The translations under genes and the position numbers were made by a program. The notes beneath the pieces were generated by a model. The model made no database searches. It was not told where the DNA came from and saw only the letters and a program-made list of their open reading frames with translations. 64,000 bases of DNA from Hymenobacter sediminis. Lineage in GTDB: Bacteria; Bacteroidota; Bacteroidia; Cytophagales; Hymenobacteraceae. Shown one piece after another: positions 63,747-64,000 of the stretch (position 1 is its first letter; every line of letters begins with the position of its first letter). The stretch is taken from the NCBI RefSeq assembly GCF_003231285.1, contig NZ_QKNS01000009.1:1-64000 (forward strand). The letters are read 5' to 3'.

Positions 63747-64000
63747 GTTTTAGCTGCTCTGAGTTTGGCATTGGTGCCGGGGTAGGAGGTAGCTACGCTA
63801 TCTGTTGAAGGCTTTTTGCGCGACTTATAATTTGAGGTAGGAGGCATAATAGGCCGGGCAACAAAACCCGCAGAGGCTGAGCAGCCTACCCTGCGGAGGC
63901 GCTTGAAGCTTGTGCTAAGGCGGGCGTACCCATCGGAAAAGCCTATACCTTTCGGTGCCCCTACCTCAGGGTATATCCTCGTTCGTAGCCTTAACACTGC
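63747..64000. other. Right-edge stretch without a recognised gene
   Basis: This last segment has no convincing coding region. A 106-codon minus-strand frame (63677-63997) has no recognisable motif and overlaps the short gene above. Nothing regulatory was identified. Confidence 0.4.

Noticed and set aside
63677..63997. A 106-codon minus-strand frame at the right edge
   Set aside because: Basic, low-information composition, overlaps a plus-strand gene, no motif.

Overview
The window looks like a chromosome segment of a GC-rich Bacteroidota of the Cytophagales, most like Hymenobacter. The support is a SusC/SusD outer-membrane pair, a C-terminal type IX secretion sorting domain on a GH43 enzyme, a Na+/sugar symporter next to araA/araB/araD, promoter elements resembling TAnnTTTG, few Shine-Dalgarno-like leaders, and compact GC-rich genes. 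The genus is inferred from gene style, not from a marker gene. No tRNA, rRNA, CRISPR array, insertion sequence or phage gene was seen. Almost all genes from 1 to 58.2 kb lie on the minus strand; exceptions are 12.4-16.0 kb and everything after 58.5 kb.

Region 1 (1-6.0 kb): the start of a secreted GH30 glucosidase cut by the window edge, a DbpA-type DEAD-box RNA helicase, and an AraC-family regulator between two aldo/keto reductases. Region 2 (6.1-16.0 kb): a mannoside-use unit on the minus strand (GH2 beta-mannosidase, FucP-like sugar/H+ symporter, LacI regulator, phosphomannose-isomerase-like cupin). Beside it on the plus strand are a frameshifted remnant of a sialate O-acetylesterase, a CE2-type acetylesterase, a ROK sugar kinase and a second LacI regulator.

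Region 3 (16.0-25.4 kb): nine same-strand genes that read as an oxidative sugar pathway. They are a GMC oxidoreductase with its gluconate-dehydrogenase-type small subunit, a lipoprotein cytochrome c, a Gfo/Idh/MocA dehydrogenase, three xylose-isomerase-like TIM-barrel proteins, an MFS permease and a DUF1080 (3-keto-glycoside-cleaving) protein. Region 4 (25.8-31.6 kb): a DUF2383 protein, a PaoABC-type periplasmic molybdenum aldehyde oxidoreductase operon, and 3-methyladenine DNA glycosylase I.

Region 5 (31.8-59.7 kb) is the main system: an arabinan/L-arabinose utilisation locus. Arabinan is bound and imported by SusC/SusD and cut by GH43 enzymes, GH51 and GH127. L-arabinose enters by an SSS symporter, and GalM, AraA, AraB and AraD convert it to xylulose-5-phosphate. 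Transketolase and transaldolase feed that into central metabolism. A LacI-family regulator (58540-59658) sits at the end. A 14-bp palindrome, CACAAACGATTGTG, or a close variant lies before susC (twice), galM, GH127, tkt, GH43, GH51 and the regulator gene itself. This visible operator set predicts a single local regulon joining polymer breakdown, arabinose catabolism and the non-oxidative pentose phosphate pathway. A decayed GH43 pseudogene follows susD.

Region 6 (59.7-64.0 kb, plus strand): a DnaQ-like exonuclease with a membrane tail overlapping a cNMP/CBS/DUF294 nucleotidyltransferase-like protein, two small STAS/SpoIIAA-like proteins, and a short VbhA-like protein. Palindromic repeats of one family (TGTCATCCTGAGC-like arms) sit between genes at 19.2, 31.7, 37.4 and 51.7 kb.
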